From Euptelea pleiosperma (taxonomy: Eukaryota > Streptophyta > Magnoliopsida > Ranunculales > Eupteleaceae), in the NCBI GenBank assembly GCA_035048495.1, contig CM068541.1, positions 10,981,929 through 11,045,928 of the forward strand: a DNA stretch of 64,000 nt, given 5' to 3'. This document shows positions 32,697-44,523 of this stretch, one piece after another; position 1 is the stretch's first letter, and the number at the start of each line of letters is the position of its first letter. The translations under genes and the position numbers were made by a program. The notes below the pieces were generated by a model. The model worked only from the letters and a program-made list of their open reading frames with translations. It did not search any database and was not told where the DNA came from.

Positions 32697-33420
32697 TGTG
32701 GATACCAAATATAAACCGACTAATCATAACCGTATACGTGTACATGTTATCATAATTATTTGGTCATGTGACCAGCAAGTCAGCCGACTTGTTGGCACAT
32801 TACAGGCTATCCTTAGGAATATGACTGTGGGACCCAATCAATATGAGATTTTAATTCTTTTATTAACAGATTTCTTGCAAGTCACTTATATTTCGTAGAT
32901 AGGACAACCCCATACGGGAGTAGCCTAGTCCTACCAAAATTAAATACCTCCTCCATCATAATGCAGCTTAAAGGGAAATCCCTAACAACCGTGCTCCTAG
33001 AGGAAAGTCCATCCTACGTAGATTGGACTCTTCCTCACTTGCCACAATAAATGAGAAATCCCTGACATACATGCTCAAAGAAGGTCCAATCTTACTCAAA
33101 TTAAACCCTTCTTGACTTGGCAAACTCCAAATAGGAAATTGCTTACAATAAAGGCCAACTACCAGTCCAAATCAGACTCTCCCAAAATTTTATAAGTACA
33201 ACACGAATACAAAGGTAGAGGAGGATCTATTGCTTTACCACTTGACACTCCATTTCAATCCTCTCGCTTAAGCATCAGAGTGTCTTTGCAGGTACACCAT
33301 TCCTGACGTCCGACCAACAGAGAGCTACGAAGTACTTCTCTTCTGAACCGACCTTGGGGTAAAGAGTCCTTTTAACTAAGGAAGCATGGTACAGGTAAAC
33401 CGTCGGTACTAGCATACCTT
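32697..33420 (+). repeat. Gypsy LTR, plus orientation (arm of an inverted pair)
   Basis: Starts TGTGGATACCAAATATAAAC and shares most of its sequence, in reverse, with 34735-35374. It includes GTCACTTATATYTYGTAGAT-like, AAATCCCTAACA and GCATCAGAGTGTCTTTGCAG phrases. No primer site is seen downstream. The right edge is approximate. Confidence 0.65.
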
Positions 33421-34423
33421 ACTGCCTATATGAGATGGTTAACCTTGATTACCTCTTATGTGCGTAGTCTTATTTTATTAGTAGCCATGATCGAGGCTAT
33501 ATTATTGACTATGCATAGGACTACTAAGGTGAAAAGACATGATGTATTCCAACGAAATGCCATTGATTCTAGTAATGAGCCTCCCAGGGACCACCTAATT
33601 GACACCGAGTAAAATCTCCTCGTGCTTCAGGAAATCAAGGATAAGCTGACTAGAGTCGATCTTTGGGGAACTAGTGTTGCTTGAGGGCTAACTACTGGGC
33701 CAGGTCAGAATGGTGGTCCGAGAAGCGATAAAAAGACAAGCAACTATGAGAAAGAGCTTACTAGCTTAGGAAAGGAAAGATCTACATATAGAGTGTGCCA
33801 TAGAGTTTTGAGTTAGTTGATTTCAGGCCTATGCTTTTTGCTCAATGCCAAATTGGAGGAAGGTCACTCGCTAGTTTCGTGGTTGTAGTCTGGTGAACGG
33901 TTGGCCCTTTACCGCCCCCGAGACTTGGACTCGAGGGGGTGGAATTACTTTATTAAACAAGGACTTTGGTCTACTAGTCATCGACATATTGTGTCATTTC
34001 CGTGGAAACATTTCCTCAGGAGGACCAAAACCGACAGTAAGCCGGCCGGTCGGAGGTGTTTTATTAACTAGAGGTAAAATAACCCAGAGTGGAAGCTTGT
34101 TGCCCGAGAAAGCATACAATACTTACAATAAGATAGTAGTTCATACCTCATCAAGTTGTATGAGGAGAAATGTTGCCTCTACCATGCAATCGAATAAGCG
34201 CAATAGCCAATTGTAGGACTCTCTTTAGTAAAATAGTCATAGAGTTCGTGTAAGACTGGGGCTCCTTTGCTTGGGCCAGTCTTCCATAAAAAGTAGGTTA
34301 GGTCGGTGAGCATACAGCTTGGGTGTAGTCACCTCGAGTGAGTCATGTACCTTGGGCTCACGCCAATATCTAGAGAAGTTGAGACACGAATGAGAATGCA
34401 TGCTATGAAAGAAAGGGTCGAGT
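33421..34423. other. Unassigned DNA between inverted LTRs
   Basis: A short lysine/arginine-rich frame (33430-33612) could be a gag scrap of the flanking gypsy LTR. A 107-codon frame (33893-34216) begins in more GC-rich DNA without repeats and is unrecognised. The texture from about 33890 to 34620, which ends in an rpl16 fragment, suggests organellar DNA but does not prove it. Confidence 0.35.
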
Positions 34424-34550
34424 CTAATAAATCAACCCTCCACTCAATGCATTTTTGGACGTAACCATTGAAATAGCTTCTCTTGCTATAATTTCTGATA
34501 CTCCACCTATTTCATAAAGTATTCGACCAGCTTTGGTCTTAGATTGTGGA
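34424..34550 (-). pseudogene. rpl16: Plastid-type ribosomal protein L16 (uL16) fragment
   Basis: The minus strand reads KAGRILYEIGGVSEIIAREA, then ISMVTSK. This is the C-terminal core of bacterial/plastid L16, a large-subunit rRNA-binding protein (GRILYEMGGV...ARxAI..A..K). The N-terminal four fifths is missing, and residues before and after (LTPQSK, NALSGG) do not fit L16. The frame stays open for 63 codons (34424-34615). Plant mitochondrial L16 differs in this block, so a plastid DNA insertion into the nucleus is the best reading. Confidence 0.6.
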
Positions 34551-34689
34551 GTCAAAATCCATTGGTGAAACGATTCAGCTCCTTGTACCTCATTCTGATC
34601 CGGTTGTTGAGGCAATTGAATATGGTGGTAACTGGTAAGTTTTCGATGAGATTTTCAGCTCGCCCGGAGATCATGAGTTCTTTAGCTAT

Positions 34690-35374
34690 AGCTCAAGGCT
34701 GATTCAGACGAGAAGTACCTCCATGGATTTCTCTATTGGTCGGGCGTCAGGAGTGGTGTACCTACAATTGCAAAAACACTCTGATTCTTAAGTAAGATGA
34801 CGGAAATGGAGTGACCAGTGGTAAAGCAATGGATTTTTTCCTCTCCCTCTACCTTTGCATCTGTGTTGTACTAATAGAATTTTGGGAGAGTTCGATTCAT
34901 ACTTGTAGTTAGCCTCTCTAGTTGATAATTTCCCATTCAGAATTTGCCAAGTCAAGGAGGGTTCAATTTGAGTAAGATTAGTCCTTCCCTCCCTGAGCAC
35001 GCCTACAAGGGATTTACCATTTTGGTTGCGCCAAGTGAGAGAGAGTCCAATCCCGTAGGATTGGACTTTGCTCTTGGAGCACGTCTGTCAAAGATTTCCC
35101 TTTAAGATGCGCTATGAGGGAGGAGGTATTTAATTTTGGACGGACTGGGCTCTTCCCATATAGGGTTGTCCCATCTACAAGATATAAGTGGCTTGCAAGA
35201 AATCTGTTAATAAAATTAAAATCTCATATCGATTGGGCACCATAGCCATATTCTAAGGGTTTGGCATGTCACGTGCCAACAAGTCAACTATCTTGCTGGT
35301 CACGTGGCCAACTAATTATGATAACATGAACACGCGTACAGCTATGATTAGCCGATTTATATTTGGTATCCACA
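34690..35374 (-). repeat. Gypsy 3' LTR, minus orientation (arm of an inverted pair)
   Basis: On the element strand it starts TGTGGATACCAAATATAAAT at 35374. It is preceded by a purine tract, so it is a 3' LTR. The sequence is the reverse complement of 32697-33350 with moderate divergence. The left edge is approximate. Confidence 0.7.
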
Positions 35375-35386
35375 TCGCCCCCTTTC
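35375..35386 (-). other. Polypurine tract (gypsy)
   Basis: TCGCCCCCTTTC on the plus strand, i.e. GAAAGGGGGCGA before TGTGG. This is a typical plant gypsy plus-strand primer. Confidence 0.7.
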
Positions 35387-35685
35387 GAGACGACGCCTAG
35401 AGAAAGTTAACCGTCATTTCTAGAAGATAATTACTAGGTTTTCATGATTGGCGCCCTTGGCAGCGTGTTAATGAAGGGCATGAGTAGCCTAAAATGGTAA
35501 CGTTCCCTAGGTTGGCCGACCTTCTATAAAAAAGAGCCCTCATGTCATTGTGAGGTATCTAAAGTTCACTTAGAGAGTTCCATAAATCTGAAGGTGTGTA
35601 GGCCTAGTTTTGTTTCGTTGTAAGGTCGGCGTCCAAGTTCCTGTCACTCAGCATGTTTTAGGTAGTAAGTCGAGAATAATAGTTA

Positions 35686-36220
35686 TTGTCAATGCCAAAA
35701 AGCTTAGTGACTCGGAGATTGGTTTGTAAGAGCCTAGTGAGCTTGCCAGAGGGAGAAAACAGAAGATGGGAGAGGCAACAAGGTCTGTGTCTGAAGAAAT
35801 TTGACAAGATGACAGAGGAGAGAGAACTTGAAGTCCCTAAACAGGGGTGGAATCTGGTTAAGGGAATGTCAAGTTCCCGAGAACGTGTCAGTTCGGTTAG
35901 GGTATTTTTTAGGAGAGTCGTGTGATCAAGGATCGATTAGCATGTCTCTCAGTCATCTTAGGGTGGGCTGCCGATTTCCTTTTCCTCCTTTTGTGAGGGA
36001 TGTGTTACATTCAATTGACTGAGCTCCTGGTCAAATGAATGGCAACTTCTATAGAATCATATATGGAATAGTAGAAATAAACAAAAAATTTGGTTTGAAC
36101 ATTGGTGTGACTGAAATCAGGCACCCTAATCGTGTGAAGAAATGCCCAGAAGAGGAAGGCAAGTTCTATTTTGTGAAAAGGCATTGTCGTCGAGGATTGG
36201 TCAAGGGCTTACTGGTGTAA
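35686..36220 (+). pseudogene. Gypsy-type transposon gag-like (Transposase_28-type) remnant
   Basis: Plus-strand reading LRVGCRFPFPPFVRDVLHSI (near 35958-36017), then APGQMNGNFYRIIYGIVEIN and EEEGKFYFVKRHC. The pattern RFPxxPFVxxVLxxxxxAPxQ followed by a tryptophan/phenylalanine-rich KGxFYF motif is that of the plant putative gypsy-type transposon domain. One stop separates the halves. It lies on the opposite strand to the adjacent gypsy LTR and RT, so these belong to different insertions. Confidence 0.5.
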
Positions 36221-36221
36221 A

Positions 36222-36375
36222 TGGTTGGTTCTCTGCATACTTTTGAAGAGCATGTTGTCAATGTGCTCCTCCATTGTCCTTCCAGTTAATTCCCCAAAGA
36301 TCTTTTTGACCAGGGACTGGTAAGCTGCTCCGGCACTTTTCAGCCCAAAGGGCTTTACTTTGTAACAATATTATT
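36222..36375 (-). pseudogene. Gypsy reverse transcriptase fragment
   Basis: Minus strand reads YCYKVKPFGLKSAGAAYQSL, then VKKIFGELTGRTMEEHIDNM. This is the gypsy RT block that carries the catalytic motif. YVDDM, normal for the Tat/Athila group, appears as HIDNM, so both Asp-containing positions are damaged. About 50 codons remain. It may be the interior of the minus-strand element whose 3' LTR ends at 35374. Confidence 0.75.
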
Positions 36376-37140
36376 TTCAGGGGTTGATCTCAATTGTCAG
36401 AATTTGAGTAGTATTTGAAGTACAAAGATCGAACGCATATAAATCACTAATCAGGCTGATTTTTGGTTTGTAAGTCCACCTAGGGATTAGCCAATCATCC
36501 ATATGGTCGGATCTTTCATTTTAGGGCTGTCAAGGAGCCTGACCCAACTTAAAATGGTAGTTCTATGCTACCATAAATTTTTTTTTTCTTAAACTGTGGG
36601 AAAAGGTCAAGAGCACTGACCTTTTTCTGGTTCAAGGTTTCGGTTGCTTGCTGTGAGCCTGTGAGAACTCTGAGAAGACTTAGGAGAAATCAGCGTTGCC
36701 GTTGCCGTTGCCATTGCCGGAGGAGAAGATCGCGCCACTGACGCCGTACGTTCTCTCCCTTCTCTTCTTCTTCTCTCTCTTTTCTTCCTCTTCTCTCTCA
36801 CACACACACTTAAGCAATTTTTTTTCCAGATCTTTCCTCCTCTCAATCTTACATACTCTTCGGTTAAATAAGAGTATAAGAGGCAAAATTGTTGAAGTTG
36901 AAGCCTTCCTGTTGCAGAACCCGTGACTTTTTTTTATTCGAAAGAGGATTTAAGGGCTTTCGTTTGCGCGTTGGAGCCTTGCATGCGCCTGAAAGGCTGA
37001 AACTTGCAGTAGGCTAGTAGCCCGTAGCCTGGAACTAGGTAAGATTCTCAACCCTTTTTCAGATTTTACTTTTTATTTTGTCTCATCTCGTGAAGTATAC
37101 GATTGTATGCTGTATCTGGGTTTTTTGTTTTTTTTTTTGA
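36376..37140. other. Non-coding, with a transcript-start-like stretch
   Basis: A CT-rich leader-like segment (36750-36810) follows a GTTGCC hexamer run (36692-36715). A GTAAGA splice-donor-like site lies at about 37039. A captured or decayed first exon is possible, but the predicted peptides are low-complexity and unrecognised. Confidence 0.3.
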
Positions 37141-37288
37141 GAATGTTTCGGTATGTTTCGGATTGTCTCGCCGAAACACAACGAAACATATGAAATATAC
37201 CGAAACATACGAATTTTTACATGTTTCGTTTCGGTATTGTTAAATTCCGAAATGTTTCGTACGAAATATTCCGAGATTTTAAACCTTG
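37141..37288. mobile_element. MITE relic with TTTCGG words and ...TTTTAAACCTTG end
   Basis: Repeats GTTTCGG and CGAAAC in both orientations and ends TTTTAAACCTTG, the same terminus as 15974. The left end is not evident. The interior resembles 54736-54958. Confidence 0.5.
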
Positions 37289-37303
37289 GTAGTAGGATAG
37301 ATG

Positions 37304-40300
37304 TTGTTTTATGTTGGCATGCCCGTCTGGGGCATGTCTCTTTTCAGTACTTAAAACTCTTATTTCCAGTTTTATTTGATTCTATTTTATTGTCTGACTT
37401 GCACTGTGAGACTTGGGAGCTCGCTAAACATTGTCGCTCTACTAATCCTTCCAGAGGTAATCAAAGCTCTATTTCTTTTGATCTTGTGCACTCTGATGTT
37501 TAGGGTCCTTCCCCTGTTACTTCTATAATTGGCTTCCGCTATTTTCTTTCCTTTGTAGATGACTATACTAGGTGTCCGTGGCTTTATCTCATGAAAACCA
37601 AAGATGAGGTTCATTCCAAACCCAGTATGGTGCCTCCATCAACGTCCTTCATTCTGACCAAGGTGAAGAATATATGCATGGGGGTCTTTAACAGTATTTT
37701 TTAGACCATGGGATTTGTCACCAGAATTCCTGCAGCTATACCCCTCAACAGAATGGTGTAGCTGAAAGGAAAATGCATCATTTGATTGAGGTAGCTCGAT
37801 CTCTTTTGATTGGCCCCAAACAAGGTTCTAAACTTCGACTTCGCCTTAAACTTCGGTCAGTTAAAATTCGGAATTAATTCGGGGAAGTTCAATTCGATTT
37901 AGAGAATTTTTGTAAAAATTCGCTAACTTAAAGAAGTTTGAAGAATTTTTGCCAAAACGTTGGTAAAACATTGATTTTTAAGGATATGATAATACAAGCA
38001 TGAGAAAACAAACATGATAAAACACTTATAACTCATTATATCATAAAAAAACCATTTAGAGCAACCTAAGCAAGATTAATATCGGTTCTCATATTGACGC
38101 AAGTGTAAGTGTATTTAGATTTTTTTTAAGATGAGTTATAAGTGTTTTATCGTGCTTGTTTTATCATATCCTTAAAAATCAGTGTTTTATTATGCTTGTT
38201 TTATCATACTCGGCTAATTTCTCATAGTTTAGCCTTTTTAATACAAAAATTGTAAAAAATCGTGTTATACTAATGAGTTTGACTCAGTATCTTAGTACTT
38301 GCTTCAAAAAAGAAACTCAATACTTTTGATACTTGCGTCAATATGAGTGAAACGATATTAATCTTGCTTAGGTTGCCATAAATGTTTGTTTTCATGATAT
38401 AATGAGTTATAAGAGTTTTATTATGCTTGTTTTATCATATCCTTAAAAATCAGTGTGTTTTACCAATATTTTGGCAAAAATTCTCCAAACTTCTCTACAT
38501 CGGCGAATTAATTTGGCGAATTTTTGCAATTTTTGTACTGAAAAAGGCTAAACTTAAAGAAATTAGCCGAATTTTGTCGAATTAAGCAAATTAATTCAGC
38601 GAAGTTTTGTAATTTTTTCTGTATGTACACTTTAATTCTGTGATTCAAAATTCGGCGAATTTCGGTCGAATTTCGATGAATTTTGCCGAATTTTAAAACC
38701 ATGGCTCCAAGGTCCCCAAATCCTATTGGTCTGATGTTGTGTTGATTGATACCTATTTGACTAATAGAATGCCATCTCATGTGCTTCAATTCAAGTCTCC
38801 TCTTCAGGTCCTTTGTTCAAGCTCTCCTTTATTCGCGGTTCCTCCTCGCATCTTTGGGAGTGTATTATATACATATCCTGGGTCCCCATTATACCAAACT
38901 AGATCCCAAAGCACATAAATGTGTATTTCTTGGTTACTCTTTTACCCATAAAAGGTATAAGTGTTACCACACATCCTCAGGGAAGAAGTTTGTGTCTATG
39001 GATGTCACCTTTCGTGAGGATCTACCTTTTTTCTCCTCCACCTCTCTTCAGGGGAAGAGTAGTAGTAAAGAGAGGTGGAATGTTCCTCTTCCTGCTATAT
39101 CTCCTTATCTGGAGTTTGAGAGGTTTCCGCCTACTCAAACTACTAGTGTAGTTGATAACGCTCCTAGAGCTCAAAGTCTATAGTAGAAGGGAGAAAGCCC
39201 CAACTGATCCAGTACCAGTGGTTCCTTCCTTGGATCCAAGTAATCCTTCCTCTCACTCTATACCTATCATTTCCCATTTTGCTGATGATTCTAATCTTCT
39301 CATTGCTTTGAGAAAAGGCACCAACAATTGTACTCAGCATCCATTGAGCAACTTTGTTTCATATGATGCCACATCCCCTCGTACAGAGACTTTGTCACAT
39401 CGGTTTCCACTATTCTTATTCCATCTTCCGTGGCAAAAGGGTTGGCACACCTTAGATGGAAAACTGCTATGGTAGAAGAAATGAAGGCCTTGGATAAAAA
39501 TTAAACATGAGAACTTGTCGACTTGCCAACAGGCAAGAAGCCTGTTGGATGCATATGGGTGTTCACAGTGAAGTACAAGGCTGATGAACTAGTAAAGAAG
39601 TACAAGGCGAGGCTGGTAGCCAAGGGGTACACTCAGACTTATGGGATTGACTATATGGAGACCTTTGCACCTGTAGCAAAGATGAACTTCATCATGGGGG
39701 GTGTTGTCCCTGGCAGCAAACCAAACATGGCCTTTGCATCAACTGTGCATTTTTTCATGGTGATCTGCATGAAGAAGTTTACATGGTGCCCCCTCCTGGA
39801 TTCACCCCACCAGAAGATAGCAGCAATGTGTCTCGATTGAGGAAAGCCCTCTATGGGCTTAAGCAATCTCTAAGAGCTTGGTTCAAGAGGTTCACCATAG
39901 TAGTGAAGAAGTCACGTTACACTCAAAGCCAAGCCGATCACACCCTATTCGTGAAGCACCGAGGGAAGAGCATCACTTCCCTCATCATCTATGTTGATGA
40001 CATCATTCTGACAAGGAATGATGCAGAAGAAGTGACCAAGTTGAAGAGTCACCTAGTAGGGGAAAGATCTGGGGCTTCTCAAGTACTTTCTAGGCATAGA
40101 GGTTGCGAGATCCAGCCAAGGGATCTTCATCTCACAAAGGAAGTGCGTCCTAGATCTATTGAAGGACTCGGGCAAGCTGGGAGCCAAACCAGTGGAGACT
40201 CACAGAGTAGAACTACAAGTTGGCCGACTCGAGTAGTGAGCCTCTACATGATGTGGGGGGTTTTCAGAGACTGGTTGGGAGGTTGATCTACTTTTCCCTG

Positions 40301-40741
40301 ACTCGACCAGACATTGCCTATGCAGTCAACATTATCAGCCAGTACATGCATTCTCCCAGGGAGATTCACTTAGAGGCAGCACACAGGATTATGAGATACC
40401 TCAAGTTTGCCCCTAGCCGAGGCCTTCTCTTCAAAAAGAATGGCCACATGAGAGTAGAGCCATACATTGATGCAGACTGGGCTGGGGCCAAGGATGACAG
40501 GAGATCTACCGCAGGCTATTGCACCTTTATAGGAGGCAACCTAGTTACCTTGAGGAGCAAGAAGCAACCCGTAGTTGCCAGATCCAGTGCAGAGGCAGAG
40601 TTTAGGGCAATGGCCCATGGCTTGTGTGAGATGATCTGGCTGAAGATGTTGGTTGATAAGCTTGGCTTTCCAGTCTTGGGGTCCGTGAGCTTGTATTGTG
40701 ACAACAAGGCCGCTATCAGCATTGCTCACAATCCAGTATAG
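37304..40741 (+). pseudogene. Copia pol remnant (copia-3)
   Basis: Integrase: NGVAERKMHHLIEVARSLLI, interrupted at 37820 by the MITE and resumed at 38704 (PKSYWSDVVLI). The RT N-terminal part [20 protein letters not shown] and [16 protein letters not shown] is followed by a short deletion that removes most of LDVKNAFLHG. The active site YVDD at 39990-40001 is intact. RNase H, GYCTFIGGNLVTLRSKKQPV and ARSSAEAEFRAMAHGLCEMI, is open for 173 codons (40220-40741). Several frameshifts prevent a full product. Confidence 0.85.
37821..38703. mobile_element. MITE with CAAGGTTCTAAA ends, second copy of the 1-394 family
   Basis: Ends CAAGGTTCTAAACTTCG and CGAATTTTAAAACCATG are inverted repeats with a few changes. 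Flanks GCCCCAAA (37813-37820) and GCTCCAAG (38704-38711) are a diverged 8-bp duplication. Unsplit copia relatives (50330, 58285) read straight across this point, which proves insertion. It is 883 bp, with CGGAATTAATTCGG near both ends and internal duplicates of TTTTATCATATCCTTAAAAA. No coding capacity. Confidence 0.82.
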
Positions 40742-40912
40742 CATGATCGGGCCAAGCACATTAATGGATCACCACTTCATTAGGGAGATGTTTGTACTCC
40801 CTTTGTGAAGACAAATGAGCAAGTAGCAGATGTCTTCACCAAAGGAGTTCCCAGTTGGCAACTTCACAGATGTTTATGCAAGTGAGCATGAGAGATGTCT
40901 ATGCACCAACTT

Positions 40913-40921
40913 GAGGGAGAG
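40913..40921 (+). other. Polypurine tract (copia-3)
   Basis: GAGGGAGAG directly before the LTR start TGTTATCA. Confidence 0.75.
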
Positions 40922-41123
40922 TGTTATCATACACATTTTATGCGTATTTAGCATATTTTAGTTGTTCTATAAATACCACTTGTTGTGACTGGTATAGTTG
41001 TCTTTTGTAATGTGCCCTTTACATAAATAAGATTTATGGAGTCATGTGCTACACACATGACATCCTTCTCTCTTCTCTCCTCTCTTCTCTCTCAACTCTA
41101 ACCTAACCAACCCCATTGCAACT
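40922..41123 (+). repeat. 3' LTR of copia-3
   Basis: About 202 bp. It starts TGTTATCATACACATTTTAT and contains GGAGTCATGTG and a CT-rich tract. The end is set at GCAACT by analogy with copia-5, whose LTR ends TTCAACT. Confidence 0.75.
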
Positions 41124-42648
41124 CTAGGTTTCAAAATATCGGCAAAACCATGCAAAATTGGTAGAAATGGACATAAAAGATCTCAAAAAGACCTATGAAA
41201 CGGGATATAGATTATTCAAATCCGACAACAAGGTATTGATCAAAAAAAATTGATAATTATATTGATCGAAAAATTGAACTTCCAAGTAATAAGTTATGCT
41301 TCCCAAAGTCCCTTGCATATAAGTTATGCCTCCCATTATTTCCTAAGCATAAAACATCCATTGCAAAATAACAATGAAGTTCATATTCACAGAGGACAAA
41401 GAAGTAAAGAAATCCATCCACGAATGCTAGACATGTATACTTAACATTTGCTCTATTAATGTAGTATCAACTAAAGATAAAATGGTAAACAAAGATGGAA
41501 CCTCAATATCATTTGAAAAAAGAATAAAAAATATCATAATAAAGCCATATGTTAACTAGGAATTAACATAAATATGAAAACATTAACCAACAATCATACC
41601 CACAATTCACATCCCAACGTAAGTCTGTCATTTGTGGAAATCACAGGGAGAACAAGACTCTCTGTGGGAATATCTGAAACACGTGAAAATAAAAATATTG
41701 CAGCGTCCAAAGACTGAAAGAATATTCGTGCACCTGCAAAGAAGAAATTTCCGATGCTACGAGCATGATGGAAGTCAGTTAAATTATAACTATAACCCAA
41801 GTTGTAATTTGTAAAAACAAATTGAACGTGGATTACTAAATATGCAGCAATAATCCATGAGAAATCAATCTCACCATCTTAAATGGAAATTCCAAAATAA
41901 ATGAGAGGCAAAGAAGACATACATATATCTATTCTCACCATAAAAGCTATGGTGAAGAGGTACAAGGTTTATGTGAGAATGACCCATGGAAGTAGTTCCA
42001 AAACTTGATGGTAGATTTTAGTTGGTTGCAAATGGGTCCAATAGATCTAATATAAAGCCAGAAGTGAAATAAAGTAATTTTAAAACAAGATGTCAAGATC
42101 GATTACAAAGAAGAAACGCCAGAAATATTGTCTGGCTTACTATAAGATTTCCAGCATAATATAGCTTCCAATTACTGAATCATTCCCTTGTAAAAGATGC
42201 TTGTGCGCTAGAGAAAGCAAAATATGGACTGAAACATACTGCTAGTGTTTCAACAATGCTCTATCAAAAATGTCATCAACCACTCCTATTTTGCATGTGC
42301 AGGAAATAGTTATTATAAAATGTAGTAACCTGCCCATCAAAGACACCAAAGAAATGCTCGAAAGCAAATTTAATATGAAGAACTTCCATATGAATGTTCA
42401 TTCGGGTTGGAGATTGACAAACTAAAGATGCAAACAATGTTTCACAACATCATGTATGCACTTGATCTTCTCGTCATGTGTTAACGAAAATACCAAGCCC
42501 AAGCATACATCTGTGGAAAATAGAAATATTTCTTTATAAAGTGTCAAACGGTACATGCAAGAGAAGAAATTCTTATGTTTGGACTCTAGACACCATATAT
42601 ACCCCCACCAAAATCTCTACATGTCTCTTTTAAGCACTTTGAATCTAA
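41124..42648. other. No gene seen
   Basis: AT-rich non-coding DNA. Near 41130, TTTCAAAATATCGGCAAAAC with ACCATGC may be the worn end of a MITE. Nothing else is supported. Confidence 0.4.
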
Positions 42649-44097
42649 GGCTGCGTTTGGGTAAGCTTAAAAACCGCAATAAGCCAGCTTTTGCGGTTTT
42701 TAAGCACTTATCAAAAAAACAAGCTGTTTGGATTAAATGTAAAAAGCAATTTTAAAAAGCGACTGAAGCCCTTTTATCACAAAAAGCAAAAGTCATTTTT
42801 CAACAGCTTTTGCTTTTGCTTTTGCGGAAAGCCTTTTCTCCGAAATTGGATTTCCTATCGTGTCCCTAATATTATTTTGTAATACCTAAAATACCCATTC
42901 AAACAAAAGGAGGAAATGCCAAACCCTAATCGCCATTTTTCACAACTCTCCCTCCTCTCTCTCTCTACTTCCTTAACAAGAACTGCTCGTCCTGCTTCAG
43001 TAGGGCGAGATTCAACCCAAACGAGGTGGCCATGACCATCGACGGCGATGCCGCCCAAGCGTTTCTCGGCACCGGAAACGACGTCGGCTGTGAGGGGGGA
43101 CTTCCACGACTGCGTTTAACCAGTCACCGAGCCAAAAACACTACATGGGAAGCCTAACCCATCTCTCCCTCCTCTCTCTCATCTCTCTCCGATCCCAATC
43201 TCCCTCGTCTCTCTCTCCGATCACACTCTCCCTCGCCTTTGCCGTCTCTCTCTCTCAGATATCCTCTACACAACGGAAAGCGACACACAAGAAAGAAAAA
43301 GGCCTCTCCTTCACAACGTATCCTCTCTCTCGAGCAAATCTCTCTCGATCTAAACCGGTAAGATATGTTAGATGAATTTAAAGATTTTTTTTATCTGGGT
43401 TTAATGCTGAGACAGAAAAAAAATGTGATTTTTATAGAGCTTTTTATGGATGTCTTTCCCTAAAATTTGTGAAGTTTTCAACTGGGTTGATTGCATTTTT
43501 CAGGCCTTTTTGGCTTTGCATGCTGAGAGGGGAAAAGAGTACTTTGTAATCTGTAGAGAACTTGTTATTGGTGGAGTTCAATCATCCAAGCCTTTTTCTA
43601 ACTTTGATTTTGTGATGATTGGGTATTTTTTTATTAGGAGAGCTTCTGTAAATTCTGTATTTGAATGGATAATTTTTATTTATGGTTTCTAGAGAGATTT
43701 TCTGTAACTTTGTTTATCATTGTATTGCTAAATATTCTTTCATTCTTTCTTTTTTTTGCTTTGTTGTGTATTTGTGATCATGTTGGTGTTTTTCAAGTAA
43801 ATGAGTGGGTTTGTTTTTGTCAACTCTGCATTTAGAAGGATGAATTTTTGGAAATTTTAGCTCCATCTGTTGTAAGGAGGGATGAGGCTGGCTTTAAGGC
43901 CCTTGTCATTGTATTGCCCTGTTTATTATTTAAGTGTGTATTCATGATAATTTCAGTATGTTTGATTGGAGGAATGGATTTTTTCTTTCTCAAGTGCAGG
44001 AGATATTTGAATCAATTCTGAAAACTCAGCATATATATGCAACAAGAGTTTTGAGATTCTAGAGTTCTTTTGATGTGCGTAGAGGTGTGAAAATGGA

Positions 44098-44223
44098 AGA
44101 CAAAACAAAAGATTTTGGAGTTCCGCGAGAGACTGGATAAAACACTGGCATCTCATGATCTTGTAAATGAGAGTATGTTAAGACCCTTGTTAAGAATCAA
44201 CTACTATGCTCGTCACCGTCGAA
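44098..44223 (+). pseudogene. Captured exon fragment A (unnamed plant gene)
   Basis: Reads ILEFRERLDKTLASHDLVNE, then SMLRPLLRIN. It is open, acidic/basic and helix-prone. I associate this text, with exon B, with a family of plant proteins with a START-like lipid-binding domain, but only from memory of the style, so the assignment is weak. It ends near a GT (about 44231). Confidence 0.45.
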
Positions 44224-44395
44224 GATGCAGGGTTGGTTAATTTTCTGATTTGCCTGTTTGAGTTTTGTTTCTGGCATTTTAACAATTGAGGCATATTCGT
44301 TGATGGGGATCTGGGTCTAACAGGAGATTAATCGTAAATGTAAATCTGGATTGAGCGTTTCAACATGTCTAATTGTCTGTAATTGTCTTATGCAG

Positions 44396-44523
44396 GATAC
44401 ATTGAAAATTCTGTAGAAAAAAGAACAAAGGAAGTATCAAATTTTCTTGATATGTTGAGGAGTGCTTTGAGAAATGATAGTGAGGTGTCGAAAATTCATG
44501 GGACGGCACATGGTGATTGGAAG
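44396..44523 (+). pseudogene. Captured exon fragment B with intact splice signals
   Basis: Bounded by CTTATGCAG before and GTATGC after, the acceptor and donor consensus. The 128-bp exon reads GYIENSVEKRTKEVSNFLDM, then LRSALRNDSEVSKIHG and HGDWK, open throughout. Together with exon A it looks like two consecutive exons of one host gene (possibly a START-domain-like protein). The downstream domain itself is absent. Function here is unlikely. Confidence 0.55.

Larger units (their letters stand above)
37289..41123 (+). mobile_element. Copia element (copia-3), 5'-truncated, split by a MITE
   Basis: Begins abruptly in the pre-integrase (CWHARLGHVSFQYL near 37310), continues through integrase, RT and RNase H, and ends in a purine tract and LTR (40922-41123). 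LTR, gag and protease on the 5' side are missing, cut at the junction with a MITE relic. A second MITE (37821-38703) splits integrase. The family is the same as copia-4, -5, -6 and -7, as judged from LTR start TGTTATCA and shared protein text. Confidence 0.85.

Noticed and set aside
36607..36926. Low-complexity frames over the GTTGCC run
   Set aside because: Open only because of hexamer and CT repeats, on both strands.
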